This document shows, one piece after another, positions 30,801 to 39,404 of a DNA stretch of 64,000 nucleotides (position 1 is the first letter of the stretch; every line of letters starts with the position of its first letter). Origin of the DNA: Streptomyces sp. DG1A-41 (GTDB taxonomy: Bacteria; Actinomycetota; Actinomycetes; Streptomycetales; Streptomycetaceae); NCBI RefSeq assembly GCF_037055355.1, contig NZ_CP146350.1, forward strand, positions 1,325,001-1,389,000, read 5' to 3'. The position numbers and the translations under genes were made by a program. The notes beneath the pieces are model-generated. The model made no database searches. It was given only the letters and a program-made list of their open reading frames with translations, and was not told where the DNA came from.

Positions 30801-32462
30801 CTCACGGGCCGAGTCCCAGGCCGCGACGGCGGTCTTCTCGGCGTCGCTCGCGGCGAGGGCCGCGCGCGCCGGGTCGGCGTCGGGCGCGCTGTCGTCGAGC
30901 CAGCCGGCCCGGACCGCCTCGGCGGTCTCCTGCTCGACCTCGGCGAGGCGCTGCTTGAGGTGCCCGACCTCGCTACGGGCCCGCTGCGCCTGCGTGGCGG
31001 CGGCGGTGGAGTCCCGGTAGGCCGCGTCGCTGACCTCCTGGAGGGCGGCGGAGCGCTCCTCCTCCTCGTTGGCGTGGTGCTCGGCGTTCTCCGCGGCGGC
31101 GTGCAGGGCCCGTACGAGGTCCACGGCGGCCTTGGAGCGGGCGGCCAGCGCGGGCGCGGCGTCGCGCTCCGCCTCCTGGATCGCGGCGGACACGCGGGCG
31201 ACGCGGTCGGCGGCGGCGCGGTGGCGCAGCACTGCCTCGGCGGCCTGCCAGGCGGAATACAGGGTGCGGGCGTCGGCGAGCTCGCGCTTCTGCGCGGCGG
31301 CGGATTTCTCGGCCGCGGCGAGCGCCAGTGAGGCGTGCCGGTAGGCGAGTTCGGCGGAGATCAGCGCGCTGCGCTCGCGGGCCGCCTCGGCGTGCGTGAC
31401 GGCGTAGGCGGCGGCGGTGACCCGCTGGGCCAGGTCGGCGGCGCGGACCCGCTCCTGCACGCCGCGCGCGGACAGTCTGCGCGCCAGGGTCCGCGTCCGC
31501 CGCTCGGCCGCGGCGTGGATGTCACGCGCGCGTGAGCGGGCCTCGGCGGCCTCGACGATCCGACCGAGCAGGTCCACGGACCCGGCGGTGAAGTCGCGTT
31601 CGGCGATCAGCTCGGCGCGCCGGCCCAGCTTGTTGCCGAAGCCGCTGACCAGGTCGGCGAGCCCGTCGGTGTCACGCGTGTCGGTGACGGCGCGCAGCAG
31701 CAGGTCGGTGAAGTCGGCGTCCTTCTTGACCGCGAAGAGACCGGCGGCCTCACCCTCGTCGGCGTTCATCTCCCGCTGGTAGCGGAAGAGTTCGGGGTCG
31801 AGTCCGAGGTCGCCGAGGTGCTCGATCCAGCGATCGTGGATCTCCTCCCAGTGCACCTCCAGGTGCGGATACGTCTTGCCCGCCTCCGTGAGGGCGTCGC
31901 GGAAGCCCTTCATGGTGCGACGCCGGCCGCGCGCGCCCGACTGGCCCTCGACCGGGGCCCGTACGGCGGTGGACTCGGCCACGGGGAGGTTGTCGAGGCT
32001 CAGTCCGGGCCCTGGGCGGAAGGAGTACCAGGCCTCGGCGAACTTCCGCGGGTCGTTGGAGACCTGCCGCCCGCGCCACTCACTGACCTTGCCGACGACG
32101 ACGCACTCGCCGGTCAGCACGTGCTGCCACTCCAGCGCGACGTGCCCGCAGTCGTCGGCGAGCAGGAACTTGCGCAGCACACCGGAGCTCGCGCCGCCGA
32201 GCGTGTTCCGGTGGCCCGGCAGCATCACGGAGAAGATCAGCTTGAGCAGCACCGACTTGCCGCCGCCGTTCTCCAGGAAGAGCACGCCCGCGGGCGCGGG
32301 CCGGCGCGGCGGGCCGACGGGCTCCTCCTCGAAGAACTCCGCCTGCGCGGGCGCGGGGTCGGGCACGGGCTCGCCCACACCCCGCAGGTCGAGCACGGTG
32401 TCGGCGTAGCGCGCACCGGCCGGCCCGATGGAGTAGAGGCGGACCCGGGACAGCTCGTACAT
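27834..32462 (-). CDS. SMC/MukB-like condensin ATPase (MksB/JetC-like)
   Basis: A 1,542-residue SMC-like ATPase. The P-loop LENGGGKS (about residue 65) matches the SMC form GPNGSGKS, with Leu for the first Gly. Long alanine/arginine/glutamate-rich coiled coils run from ~270 to 670 and ~800 to 1,350. They flank a globular hinge-like part (~670-800; LGALGDGGLLPPGPDVLATV, LPGWRYLAQAV). The C-terminal head has the signature FSGGQLLTAAIALYCTM (~1,410) and Walker B TLFLDNPIGRAN (~1,445). Asn there replaces the usual catalytic Glu. The ATG at 32460-32462 is used. It is the last gene of a three-gene operon with winged-helix and kleisin-like partners. By analogy it should load on DNA and extrude or compact it. 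Confidence 0.85.
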   Translation of the reverse strand: MYELSRVRLYSIGPAGARYADTVLDLRGVGEPVPDPAPAQAEFFEEEPVGPPRRPAPAGVLFLENGGGKSVLLKLIFSVMLPGHRNTLGGASSGVLRKFLLADDCGHVALEWQHVLTGECVVVGKVSEWRGRQVSNDPRKFAEAWYSFRPGPGLSLDNLPVAESTAVRAPVEGQSGARGRRRTMKGFRDALTEAGKTYPHLEVHWEEIHDRWIEHLGDLGLDPELFRYQREMNADEGEAAGLFAVKKDADFTDLLLRAVTDTRDTDGLADLVSGFGNKLGRRAELIAERDFTAGSVDLLGRIVEAAEARSRARDIHAAAERRTRTLARRLSARGVQERVRAADLAQRVTAAAYAVTHAEAARERSALISAELAYRHASLALAAAEKSAAAQKRELADARTLYSAWQAAEAVLRHRAAADRVARVSAAIQEAERDAAPALAARSKAAVDLVRALHAAAENAEHHANEEEERSAALQEVSDAAYRDSTAAATQAQRARSEVGHLKQRLAEVEQETAEAVRAGWLDDSAPDADPARAALAASDAEKTAVAAWDSAREASRRATEHAREAAAAETRAELTAARAADAATAAERSYEAERRTAEALAEEQRLAELLSLTSETRPGIPQPRHGTDSEPATRPVPGEQGLTPEELDRFADDLRALLDDAVTAAERQLFELRTAAADDSRILGALGDGGLLPPGPDVLATVEFLGEHGIPALPGWRYLAQAVDPADHARVLAARPELVDGVIITDPDSHARAREALGDAALLPRSAVAVGTAAALLAPTPAPDTDSGDVFLVPPNPAMHDEQAADEERQALRARASERDEEIRALAARLGKDRELAARLASWRTGCPAGRLAELAQAAHDTRAFAEESEAELAEARTVRAEADESAAEAARVRDERQEAAQKARRSADALAGLAFRLRERAGWQVKLRELADEAAEAEAGAQACLERARAADEDRRAAQRAADDARRTARALRAERSEIAGAPDDVPEDDAETPKASLPALREAYRAASQLYEKVGVGADLRAEQARAESDESAARAELDRLSNKVRTRAEQLLESPDGSDGPSRQAAAARAEELVQLLETRMSSASEQLGRLRGEAERHAPEDGEAHTDLPEDLQPRDAEHAQALLRTATAELASHTEALNQAREAHAELLDAHRAAEDAASGFDEIAAMLRDLLREHTTEEEQEETEPYPGSPEEARQSAAEARRSLRGCAADLSAAEAAVREASDILVRHANSTRYEQVRTPARQQIRELPASALPEHAQKWADAFAPRLRVLTDELEQLERNRDSIVDRLRGLVESALATLRSAQRLSRLPEGLGEWSGQEFLRIRFEEPDQATLTERLGEVIDEATRAAVKKNSDLRRDGMSLLLRGVAAALKPKGVAVEILKPDAVLRAERVPVGQMGDVFSGGQLLTAAIALYCTMAALRSNDRGRDKHRHAGTLFLDNPIGRANATYLLELQRAVSDALGVQLLYTTGLFDTTALAEFPLVIRMRNDADLRAGLKYISVEEHLRPGLPHQPQAGEAVHSEITATRMFKRPVS

Positions 32463-32508
32463 GGCGGACTCTCGTAAGTCTTCGTGAGATGGGGAGGTCA
32501 GGAGGAGT

Positions 32509-33390
32509 TCAGGAGGAGTGGAACGGCAGCCCGGCGTCGGCGACCAGCTCCAGGTCGTCGCTCTCCTCGGGGGGCAGCAGCGTCGGCGTGCCGTCGGTGA
32601 CCGGGACGACGCCCAGCTCCAGCAGCTCGGCCAGGGCGGCGCTGCCGGCCATGTCGCGGATCTGGAGCTGGTAGCGGGCGGTCGTACGGTACGTGCCGCC
32701 GTTGTCGTCGCCGGTGCGCTGGAGGAAACCGGAGTCGGTGAGGAACGCGACGGCTTTGGCGACGATGCCGGTGGTCGAACCGGCGAGCCGGCGTGCGTCC
32801 TTGGTGGCGCCGGCCGCGCTGCGCCGCACCCAGATCCGCCAGGCGGCCTCCAGGCCTGGCGCGTCGGTCGCCGGGTCGGTGTTCTCGCCCTGTTCGGCGG
32901 CGCGCTCCTCCAGGCGACGGCAGGCCTGGCGGACGAAGGCGTCGACGCCGTTGACCGTGACGCGGCCGATGTAACCGTCGTCGGCGAGGTCCTCCGGGCG
33001 CGGGAACGCCATGGCGGCGACGGCGAGATGGGCGAGGCCGTGCAGGAACCGGTCGCCGCCGTCGGCGGACGTACGACGCGCGTAGTCGCCCATGCGGACG
33101 GCGAACACGGAGTCCTCGGCGGCGGTCACGGCCATGCCCGCGCGCGGGGACACCTCCAGCACGATCAGTCCCAGACCGGTCGCCACGGCGTCGGCGAGCC
33201 GCGCGAACGGCGGGTCCTCGCGGTAGCGCCGCAGCAGGTCCGCGTACTCCTGGTCGCGGGCGGGCTGAAGCTTGGGCTGCAAACCGAAGGACACGAGCCG
33301 AGCCGCGTCGGCGGCGTCGGCGGGGGTGACGGCGGGGGTGGCCGCCGGGGCCGGGCCCTCCGACTCACTCCACTCGACGTGCTCGCTCAC
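32509..33390 (-). CDS. MukE/MksE/JetB-like winged-helix condensin subunit
   Basis: A 293-residue protein with predicted tandem winged helices, the fold of the KITE subunits that bridge kleisin and ATPase. The stretches YADLLRRYREDPPFARLADAVATGLGL and TTGIVAKAVAFLTDSGFLQRTG look like helix-turn-helix and wing regions. The final residues are acidic and polar (ESDDLELVADAG). Assignment rests mainly on size and place between the MukB-like and MukF-like genes. The start is GTG at 33388-33390 with AAGGAG 7 nt upstream; a longer start at 33411 lacks such a site. It is 31 bp from the upstream gene. Confidence 0.65.
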   Translation of the reverse strand: MSEHVEWSESEGPAPAATPAVTPADAADAARLVSFGLQPKLQPARDQEYADLLRRYREDPPFARLADAVATGLGLIVLEVSPRAGMAVTAAEDSVFAVRMGDYARRTSADGGDRFLHGLAHLAVAAMAFPRPEDLADDGYIGRVTVNGVDAFVRQACRRLEERAAEQGENTDPATDAPGLEAAWRIWVRRSAAGATKDARRLAGSTTGIVAKAVAFLTDSGFLQRTGDDNGGTYRTTARYQLQIRDMAGSAALAELLELGVVPVTDGTPTLLPPEESDDLELVADAGLPFHSS

Positions 33391-33421
33391 GGTCGGGACT
33401 CCTTGTGCCACTCGTACTGAC

Positions 33422-34954
33422 TCATGCTGCTTCCGTCCGGTCCGCCGCCATCCCGGCCGCGTCCAGCAACGCGGTACCGACGATCAGATCCGCCCCACCG
33501 AACTCCGGATCATCGAGCTCGGTCCCGTCATCCACGGCGAACAGCAACTTCTGCTCGCCCTGGCGATAGGCGGTACCGACCGGCGGACTCGCGGCATGCA
33601 CCGCCAGCAGGGCCACCAGATACGGCAGCTCGGGATCCTGCCGCCGGGCCTCGGCCAGCAACCCCGACAACCGGCGCGGCGCGTCCGCCGGCAGGTCGAG
33701 CAGCTCCTGCGCCGCCGCCATCTGCTCCTCGCTGAACCGGCTGTCGTCGGGCGTGGCGATGAGATCCGGCTCGGGCATCTCCGCACCCAGGTGCTCCCGC
33801 TCCACCGGCGGCGTCAGGAGTATGTCGACGAGATCCCCGACCCGGACGGACACCGGCGTACGCAACCCGGTGCCGCGCCCGAAGAAGGCGTCCGTGACAC
33901 GGACGGCCCGCTCCAGCGGCAGCGGCAGAACGGGCGAGACGAGATGCCCGTACAGGTCGATCCCAGACGTCGTCATCGGCGTGGCGAAGGCCTGCCGGTC
34001 CTGCTCGGCCCGGAACAGCGGTCCGGCCTCCAGCAGCCGGGACTGCAACTGCGTGTGCCGCCGGATGCAGTCCTTGACGATGTCGACGAGCTCGGCGGCG
34101 CGGCGCTTGTGCTCCGGGTCCTCGGACTCGTCGCGGGCCTTGCGGATGTTGGTGAGGATCGCGTTCTCGTGGCGATAGCGGTCGGCCACGTGCTCCAGGG
34201 CCTCGGCGATCATGTCGGGCACGGTGGTGAGCCAGTCCACCGCGCGCACGTTGCGCCGGGTCGCGTCCAGGGCGCGGCGCAGGGTCTCCGAGTACTGCAC
34301 GGTGCGGTAGCGGGCCTGTTCGGCCGCGAGCTGGGCGTCGGCGAGCCGGCCGCGGCTGATCAGCACCTCCAGCTTGACCTCGGCGGCGATCTGCGCGCTG
34401 GTGACGTCCGTGTCGAGGGCGCCGACGAGGACGTTGACCGCCTCGTCCGTCGTGCGCAGGTAGACCGTGCCGCCCGGGCCGGGGACCTCCTCGATCAGCT
34501 TGAAGTCGTAGTCACGGCGCACATACGTGCCGTCCGCCCCGAACGTGCCGTACACCGCGCGGAAGCCGCGGTCGACGCTGCCGACGTTGATCAGGTTCTC
34601 CAGGACCCAGCGGGCCACCCGATCGTGCTCGGCGGCGGGACGCTGCGGGGCCTGGGCGGCGATGCGCGGGATGAGGCGGGCGACGATCTGGTCGTGGTCC
34701 GCGCCCGTGTCGAAGTCCATGTTCAGGGTGACGAGGTCGATGGCCGCGAGGGCGACCTCCGCCATGCCGTACACCGAGTACTCACCGGCGAGGTTGGCCT
34801 TGCGCGCGTCGAGGTCGTGCAGCGGCGCGGTGCAGGCGAGCGCGCGCAGGCGCCGCGCCAGGCCCTCGTCGGCGGCCGGCCCGGGGCGGGGCGCGGCCCC
34901 GCGCTGAGCTGGGGCGGAACGCTGTCCGTCGATGCAGGCGAAGTCACGGTGCAC
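33422..34954 (-). CDS. MukF/MksF/JetA-like kleisin subunit
   Basis: A 510-residue protein, probably the kleisin that ties the two ATPase heads. The N-terminal part looks winged-helix-like. A helical middle follows (VLISRGRLADAQLAAEQARY; YSETLRRALDATRRNVRAVD), resembling the MukF middle domain. DILLTPPVEREHLG near the end may form the second winged helix. No nuclease or topoisomerase domain is visible. The GTG at 34952-34954 follows AGGA at 8-nt spacing; a stop codon two codons upstream rules out a longer start. It is first in the operon, 50 bp after the GntR gene on the same strand. The family call is inferred. Confidence 0.65.
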   Translation of the reverse strand: MHRDFACIDGQRSAPAQRGAAPRPGPAADEGLARRLRALACTAPLHDLDARKANLAGEYSVYGMAEVALAAIDLVTLNMDFDTGADHDQIVARLIPRIAAQAPQRPAAEHDRVARWVLENLINVGSVDRGFRAVYGTFGADGTYVRRDYDFKLIEEVPGPGGTVYLRTTDEAVNVLVGALDTDVTSAQIAAEVKLEVLISRGRLADAQLAAEQARYRTVQYSETLRRALDATRRNVRAVDWLTTVPDMIAEALEHVADRYRHENAILTNIRKARDESEDPEHKRRAAELVDIVKDCIRRHTQLQSRLLEAGPLFRAEQDRQAFATPMTTSGIDLYGHLVSPVLPLPLERAVRVTDAFFGRGTGLRTPVSVRVGDLVDILLTPPVEREHLGAEMPEPDLIATPDDSRFSEEQMAAAQELLDLPADAPRRLSGLLAEARRQDPELPYLVALLAVHAASPPVGTAYRQGEQKLLFAVDDGTELDDPEFGGADLIVGTALLDAAGMAADRTEAA

Positions 34955-35004
34955 AGACTAGGTCCTGGGTCTGACAACGACCCAAACGACGCGGGTGGGC
35001 CTGG

Positions 35005-35700
35005 TCAGCCGTCATCGCCGACGCGCCGCCGGTATACCTCGACGACCCGTTCCAGCGAGTCGTCGAGGTATCCGGCGAGCAATCCCTCGGCCTTCCCTCG
35101 GTCCCCCGCCTGAAGCGCCTCAAGAATGGCGACATTTCGCGCAATGTACGGTTCATGCAACCGCTGCGGCTCGTCCACCACATGGAAGGCCAGGCGCAGT
35201 TCGGCGAAAACGCTGCGCATCAGCTCGTCGGTGCGCTCACTGGCGGCCAGGGCGACCAGTTCCCGGTGGAAGTGGATGTTGGCCGTACCCACCCCTTTCC
35301 AGTCACCTTCCCGAGCCGCCCGCCGCCCTTCCTCCACGGCACCGGCGAGCCCGTCGAGGTCGTACGGCGGCTCGCCGAGACCACGCACGACGGCGCACTC
35401 GACGAGCCGCCGGGTGCGGTAGATGTCCTCGACGTCCTCGACGGTCAGGACCCGGACGAAGACGCCCCGGTTCAACTCGTGGACGAGCAGACGTTCGTGC
35501 GTGAGCAGCCGGAACGCCTCACGCAGCGTGTTGCGCGAGACACCGAGCGCGCCGCCGATGCTGTCTTCCGAGAGCCGGGTGCCGGGCGGGAAGTAGCCCT
35601 CGGCGATCCGGCTCCTGAGGATGTCGGAGACCCGTTCGGCGGTACTGGTACGCCCCAGGAGAGCCCGGTCGTCGGCGAGGTCCTTCAGCTGCTCTGCCAT
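35005..35700 (-). CDS. GntR-family (FCD) transcriptional regulator
   Basis: A 231-residue repressor-type protein. The N-terminal winged helix (TAERVSDILRSRIAEGYFPP, SEDSIGGALGVSRNTLREAF) is followed by an all-helical FCD ligand-binding domain. The FCD metal/ligand residues lie in YRTRRLVECAVVRG, NIHFHRELVALA and the late EPYIARNVAILEAL. The start ATG 35698-35700 gives a typical N-terminus; ribosome site is weak. It is divergent from the MFS-DUF1445-PxpABC genes, with a palindromic site between them. It presumably represses them and itself, released by an organic acid such as 5-oxoproline or glutamate (inferred). It also lies directly upstream of the condensin-like operon. Confidence 0.92.
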   Translation of the reverse strand: MAEQLKDLADDRALLGRTSTAERVSDILRSRIAEGYFPPGTRLSEDSIGGALGVSRNTLREAFRLLTHERLLVHELNRGVFVRVLTVEDVEDIYRTRRLVECAVVRGLGEPPYDLDGLAGAVEEGRRAAREGDWKGVGTANIHFHRELVALAASERTDELMRSVFAELRLAFHVVDEPQRLHEPYIARNVAILEALQAGDRGKAEGLLAGYLDDSLERVVEVYRRRVGDDG

Positions 35701-35749
35701 GCCGGAATTCAATCGCAGATTACAAGAACGAAACAACATGGGTATTGAG

Positions 35750-35766
35750 GGATCGTTGAACAATCC
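35750..35766. promoter_or_regulatory. Candidate GntR operator
   Basis: GGATcGTTgAACaATCC is a 17-bp palindrome with one mismatched pair around a central base. Its GTT-N-AAC core is of the size and kind bound by FCD-type GntR repressors. It lies between the divergent GntR (start 35700) and MFS (start 35873) genes, so one site could govern both. Confidence 0.6.
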
Positions 35767-35872
35767 TCTACGGTGCTACGCACGGCGTCGCTAGCTCACC
35801 GCGGCGCCGACCGCTTCCGCACGGCACGGCTCACTCCGACGCACCCTCCGTCCCTCCTTCTGCGAGGTGCCC

Positions 35873-37174
35873 ATGAGCACGACCCCTCCACCGCAGGCCC
35901 TGACCGACGACACGCATCCCACGACGGCCGAACGCACCGCCGACGACGGGGCGTTCGGCTGGCTGCGCGCCCTGGGCCCGCGCGGTCGCCGCGCGTTCGC
36001 CGGTGCCTTCGGCGGCTATGCCCTGGACTCGTACGACTACTTCACGCTGCCGCTGAGCATGGTCGCGCTGTCCGCCTACTTCGGCCTGAACAGCGGCCAG
36101 ACCGGCCTCTTCACGACGGTCACCCTGGTGGTCTCCGCGATCGGCGGCGCCCTCGCGGGCGTCCTCGCGGACCGCATCGGCCGGGTGAAGGCTCTGATGG
36201 TCACGGTGATCACCTACGCGGTGTTCACCGTCGCCTGCGGCTTCGCACCCAACTACGAGACGCTGCTGGTCTTCCGCGCCCTCCAGGGCCTCGGTTTCGG
36301 CGGCGAGTGGGCCGTCGGCGCGATCCTGGTCGCCGAGTACGCGAGCGCCAAGCACCGGGGCCGCACGCTCGGCGCGATCCAGAGCTCGTGGGCCGTGGGC
36401 TGGGGCATGGCCGTGATCGCCTACACCGTCATCTTCTCGGTGGCCGGCGACGACCTGGCCTGGCGCATCATGTTCTGGACCGGGGCGCTGCCCGCGCTGC
36501 TCGTCATCTGGCTGCGGCGCAGTGTGCACGACGCGCCCGAGGCCGCCGCCGCTCGTGAACAGAGCGCGGAGAAGGGCTCCTTCACGGCGATCTTCAAGCC
36601 CGGCCTGCTGCGGACGACGATCTTCGCGGTGCTGCTCTCGACCGGCGTCCAGGGCGGCTACTACACGCTGGCCACCTGGGTACCGACCTACCTCAAGTCC
36701 GAGCGCGACCTGTCGGTCGTCGGCACCGGCGGCTATCTGACGTTCCTGATATCGGGCGCCTTCATCGGCTATCTGACGGGCGGTTACCTCACCGACAAGC
36801 TGGGCCGGCGGCGCAACATCTGGCTCTTCGCCCTGCTGTCGGCGATCTGCATCGTGGCGTACGCGAACATCCCGAGCGGCGCCAACACCCTGATCCTGGT
36901 GCTCGGTTTCCCGCTCGGGTTCTGCATGTCGGCGATCTTCAGCGGCTTCGGCTCGTATCTGAGCGAGCTGTACCCGACGGCGGTGCGCGGCACGGGGCAG
37001 GGCTTCACGTACAACACCGGGCGTGCGGTGGGTGCCGTCTTCCCGACGACGGTCGGATTCCTGGCCGACAGCTGGGGTGTGGGCGGCGCGCTGGTCTTCG
37101 GGGCGATCGGCTACGGCCTGGCCGCGCTGGCGCTGCTCGGGCTGCCGGAGACGCGCGGGAAGGAGCTCACGTGA
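35873..37174 (+). CDS. MFS metabolite transporter
   Basis: A 433-residue, 12-helix major facilitator of the metabolite:H+ symporter branch (aromatic/organic acid, shikimate-like). Loop motifs include [17 protein letters not shown] after helix 2 and [12 protein letters not shown] between helices 8 and 9. [18 protein letters not shown] in helix 1 has the conserved Asp of this branch. The GAGGTG site precedes the ATG at 35873. It overlaps the DUF1445 gene by 4 nt and heads the DUF1445-PxpABC unit. It probably imports the substrate: 5-oxoproline, D-glutamate or a related acid (inferred). Confidence 0.9.
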   Translation: MSTTPPPQALTDDTHPTTAERTADDGAFGWLRALGPRGRRAFAGAFGGYALDSYDYFTLPLSMVALSAYFGLNSGQTGLFTTVTLVVSAIGGALAGVLADRIGRVKALMVTVITYAVFTVACGFAPNYETLLVFRALQGLGFGGEWAVGAILVAEYASAKHRGRTLGAIQSSWAVGWGMAVIAYTVIFSVAGDDLAWRIMFWTGALPALLVIWLRRSVHDAPEAAAAREQSAEKGSFTAIFKPGLLRTTIFAVLLSTGVQGGYYTLATWVPTYLKSERDLSVVGTGGYLTFLISGAFIGYLTGGYLTDKLGRRRNIWLFALLSAICIVAYANIPSGANTLILVLGFPLGFCMSAIFSGFGSYLSELYPTAVRGTGQGFTYNTGRAVGAVFPTTVGFLADSWGVGGALVFGAIGYGLAALALLGLPETRGKELT

Positions 37175-38004
37175 ACCGCATGGGCACCGCGTCCGGGGAC
37201 CGTCCCGTGGTCCTCGTCGACGAGCACGCGCGCACGTGGAGCCCGGAAACGGCCCGCGCCCGCTTCCGGGAGGGCCTGACGGGCCCCACGGCCGGAGTCG
37301 CGGCGGGCCACACCCAGGTCAACCTGATCTCGGTGCCCGCCGACTGGGCCTACGACATGCTGCTGTTCTGCCAGCGCAACCCCAAGCCCTGCCCGGTCCT
37401 CGACGTCACGGACGCGGGTTCCTGGACCACCGTGCTCGCCGACGGCGCGGACCTGCGCACCGATCTGCCGCGCTACCGGGTGTGGCGGGACGGCGAGCTG
37501 GTGGACGAGCCGACGGACGTGCGCGCCTGCTGGCGGGACGATCTGGTGTCGTTCCTGATTGGGTGCAGCTTCACGTTCGAGTGGGTGCTGGGAGAGGCGG
37601 GGGTCCCGATCCGCCATGTCGAGCAGGGCCGCAACGTCCCGATGTACGTCACCAGCCGGCAGTGCCGTCCGGCGGGGCGGCTGCACGGGCCGCTGGTGGT
37701 GTCCATGCGGCCGGTGCCGCCCCGGCATCTGGCGGCGGCGATCCGGGAGAGCAGTCTGCTGCCGGCGGTGCACGGCAGCCCCGTACACTGCGGCGATCCC
37801 TCGGGGCTCGGCATCGACGACCTCGGCCGCCCCGACTTCGGCGACCCGGTGGACACCGAGCCGGACGACATCCCGGTGTTCTGGGCCTGCGGTGTGACCC
37901 CGCAGGCGGCCGTGATGGCCTCGCGCCCGCCGTTCGCCCTGACGCACGCCCCGGGGCAGATGTTCCTCACCGACGCCCGCGACGAGCAGTACCGCGTGGC
38001 CTGA
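37171..38004 (+). CDS. DUF1445 protein (D-glutamate cyclase-like)
   Basis: A 277-residue DUF1445 protein, often labelled putative hydro-lyase. Recognisable blocks are [61 protein letters not shown], and [20 protein letters not shown]. The C-terminus has the [14 protein letters not shown] block. Mammalian C14orf159, which holds this domain, turns D-glutamate into 5-oxo-D-proline; that activity is plausible here given PxpABC directly downstream. The GTG overlaps the MFS stop. No other function is shown by the sequence. Confidence 0.88.
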   Translation: MNRMGTASGDRPVVLVDEHARTWSPETARARFREGLTGPTAGVAAGHTQVNLISVPADWAYDMLLFCQRNPKPCPVLDVTDAGSWTTVLADGADLRTDLPRYRVWRDGELVDEPTDVRACWRDDLVSFLIGCSFTFEWVLGEAGVPIRHVEQGRNVPMYVTSRQCRPAGRLHGPLVVSMRPVPPRHLAAAIRESSLLPAVHGSPVHCGDPSGLGIDDLGRPDFGDPVDTEPDDIPVFWACGVTPQAAVMASRPPFALTHAPGQMFLTDARDEQYRVA

Positions 38005-38022
38005 CAGGAGACCCGACTCGCT

Positions 38023-38781
38023 ATGACCTCCATCGACCTGAACGCCGACCTCGGCGAGGGCTTCGGCCGCTGGCGGCTCACCGACGACGAACGGCTGCTG
38101 TCGGTGGTCACCAGCGCCAACGTGGCCTGCGGCTTCCACGCCGGGGACGCGGCCACCATGCGCCGGGTGTGCGAGCTGGCGGCCGAGCGCGGCGTCCGGA
38201 TCGGCGCCCAGGTGTCCTACCGGGACCTGGCCGGGTTCGGGCGGCGCGCGATGGACGTGCCGTCCGCCGAGCTGGCGGCCGAGGTGGCCTACCAGATCGG
38301 CGCCCTGGAGGTCTTCGCCCGTGCGGCGGGCGACCGCGTGGCCTACGTGAAACCGCACGGCGCGCTCTACAACCGGGTCGTGCACGACGAGGAGCAGGCC
38401 GCCGCGGTCGTCGACGGCGTGCTCCTCGCGGACGCCACGCTGCCGGTGCTGGGCCTGCCCGGCTCGCGCCTGCTGGAGGTGGCCGGGAAGGCCGGACTGC
38501 CGGTCGTCACGGAGGCGTTCGCGGACCGGGCGTACACCGACGCGGGCACGCTCGTGCCGCGCACCCTGGAAGGAGCCGTGGTCACCGAGCCCGACACCGT
38601 CGTGGAGCGGTCGCTGAGCCTGGCCCGCTCCGGCGAGGTCGTCTCCCACTCGGGGACACGGATCGGGGTCCGCGCGCGTTCCCTGTGCCTGCACGGCGAC
38701 ACCCCCGGCGCCGTGGAGCTGGCACGCCGGGTACGGGAGCGGCTGGAGGCGTCGGGCGTCCGGGTGGAGGCCTTCGCATGA
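38023..38781 (+). CDS. pxpA: 5-oxoprolinase subunit A (LamB/YcsF family)
   Basis: Member of the three-part prokaryotic 5-oxoprolinase, which cleaves 5-oxoproline with ATP to glutamate. The 252-residue protein starts SIDLNADLGEGFGRW, the LamB/YcsF signature, and continues with SANVACGFHAGDAATM and VAYVKPHGALYNRV. Later blocks include EAFADRAYTDAGTLVPR. AGGAGA lies upstream at a rather long spacing of 11 nt. It starts 18 bp after the DUF1445 gene and overlaps pxpB by 4 nt. Confidence 0.94.
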   Translation: MTSIDLNADLGEGFGRWRLTDDERLLSVVTSANVACGFHAGDAATMRRVCELAAERGVRIGAQVSYRDLAGFGRRAMDVPSAELAAEVAYQIGALEVFARAAGDRVAYVKPHGALYNRVVHDEEQAAAVVDGVLLADATLPVLGLPGSRLLEVAGKAGLPVVTEAFADRAYTDAGTLVPRTLEGAVVTEPDTVVERSLSLARSGEVVSHSGTRIGVRARSLCLHGDTPGAVELARRVRERLEASGVRVEAFA

Positions 38782-39404
38782 AGGTCCTGCCGGTCGGCGA
38801 GGACGCCCTGCTCGTCGAGGTCTCCTCGGGCGAGGAGGCCCAGGCGCTGCACGCCGAGCTGGTGCGCCGCCGCGCGGAGGGCTCGCTGTCGGCCCGCGAG
38901 ATCGTGCCCGCGGCCCGCACGGTCCTCCTCGACGGCCTCGACGCCCCCGCCCGGGTGGCCGCCGAACTGACCGCCGCCGAGCTGCCGCCCGCTCCCCCAC
39001 GCGCGCGTGCCGTGGTCGAGCTCCCGGTGCGCTACGACGGCCCGGACCTGTCCGACGTCGCCGCGCACTGGGGCGTGCCCGAGCGGGAGGTCGCCCGCAT
39101 CCACGCGCAGACGGAGTTCCGGGTCGCCTTCTGCGGCTTCGCCCCCGGCTTCGGCTACCTCACCGGCCTGCCGCCGCGCTACGACGTGCCGCGCCGGGCC
39201 ACCCCGCGCACGGCCGTCCCGGCGGGGTCGGTGGCACTGGCGGGCCCGTACACGGGCGTGTACCCACGATCGTCGCCGGGCGGCTGGCAGCTGATCGGTA
39301 CGACGGACGCCGTGCTGTGGGACCACGCGCGCGTGCCGGCCGCGCTGCTGTCGCCGGGCACGCCTGTGCGGTTCGTTCCCGTCGGGCCGGTGGGGCTCTC
39401 GTGA
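38778..39404 (+). CDS. pxpB: 5-oxoprolinase subunit B (KipI-like)
   Basis: 208-residue carboxyltransferase-domain subunit 1, partner of PxpC. The family block FRVAFCGFAPGFGYLTGLP is followed by VPRRATPRTAVPAGSVALAG, then YTGVYPRSSPGGWQLIGTT. Relatives such as KipI can also bind a sporulation kinase, but the neighbours point to the enzyme. The ATG is within the pxpA stop (ATGA). Confidence 0.94.
   Translation: MKVLPVGEDALLVEVSSGEEAQALHAELVRRRAEGSLSAREIVPAARTVLLDGLDAPARVAAELTAAELPPAPPRARAVVELPVRYDGPDLSDVAAHWGVPEREVARIHAQTEFRVAFCGFAPGFGYLTGLPPRYDVPRRATPRTAVPAGSVALAGPYTGVYPRSSPGGWQLIGTTDAVLWDHARVPAALLSPGTPVRFVPVGPVGLS

Noticed and set aside
34955..35004. GntR gene as the first gene of the condensin-like operon
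   Set aside because: Only a 50-bp gap and same strand support it. FCD-type GntR genes normally regulate the divergent metabolic genes, and a matching palindrome is present there, so an independent role is more likely.
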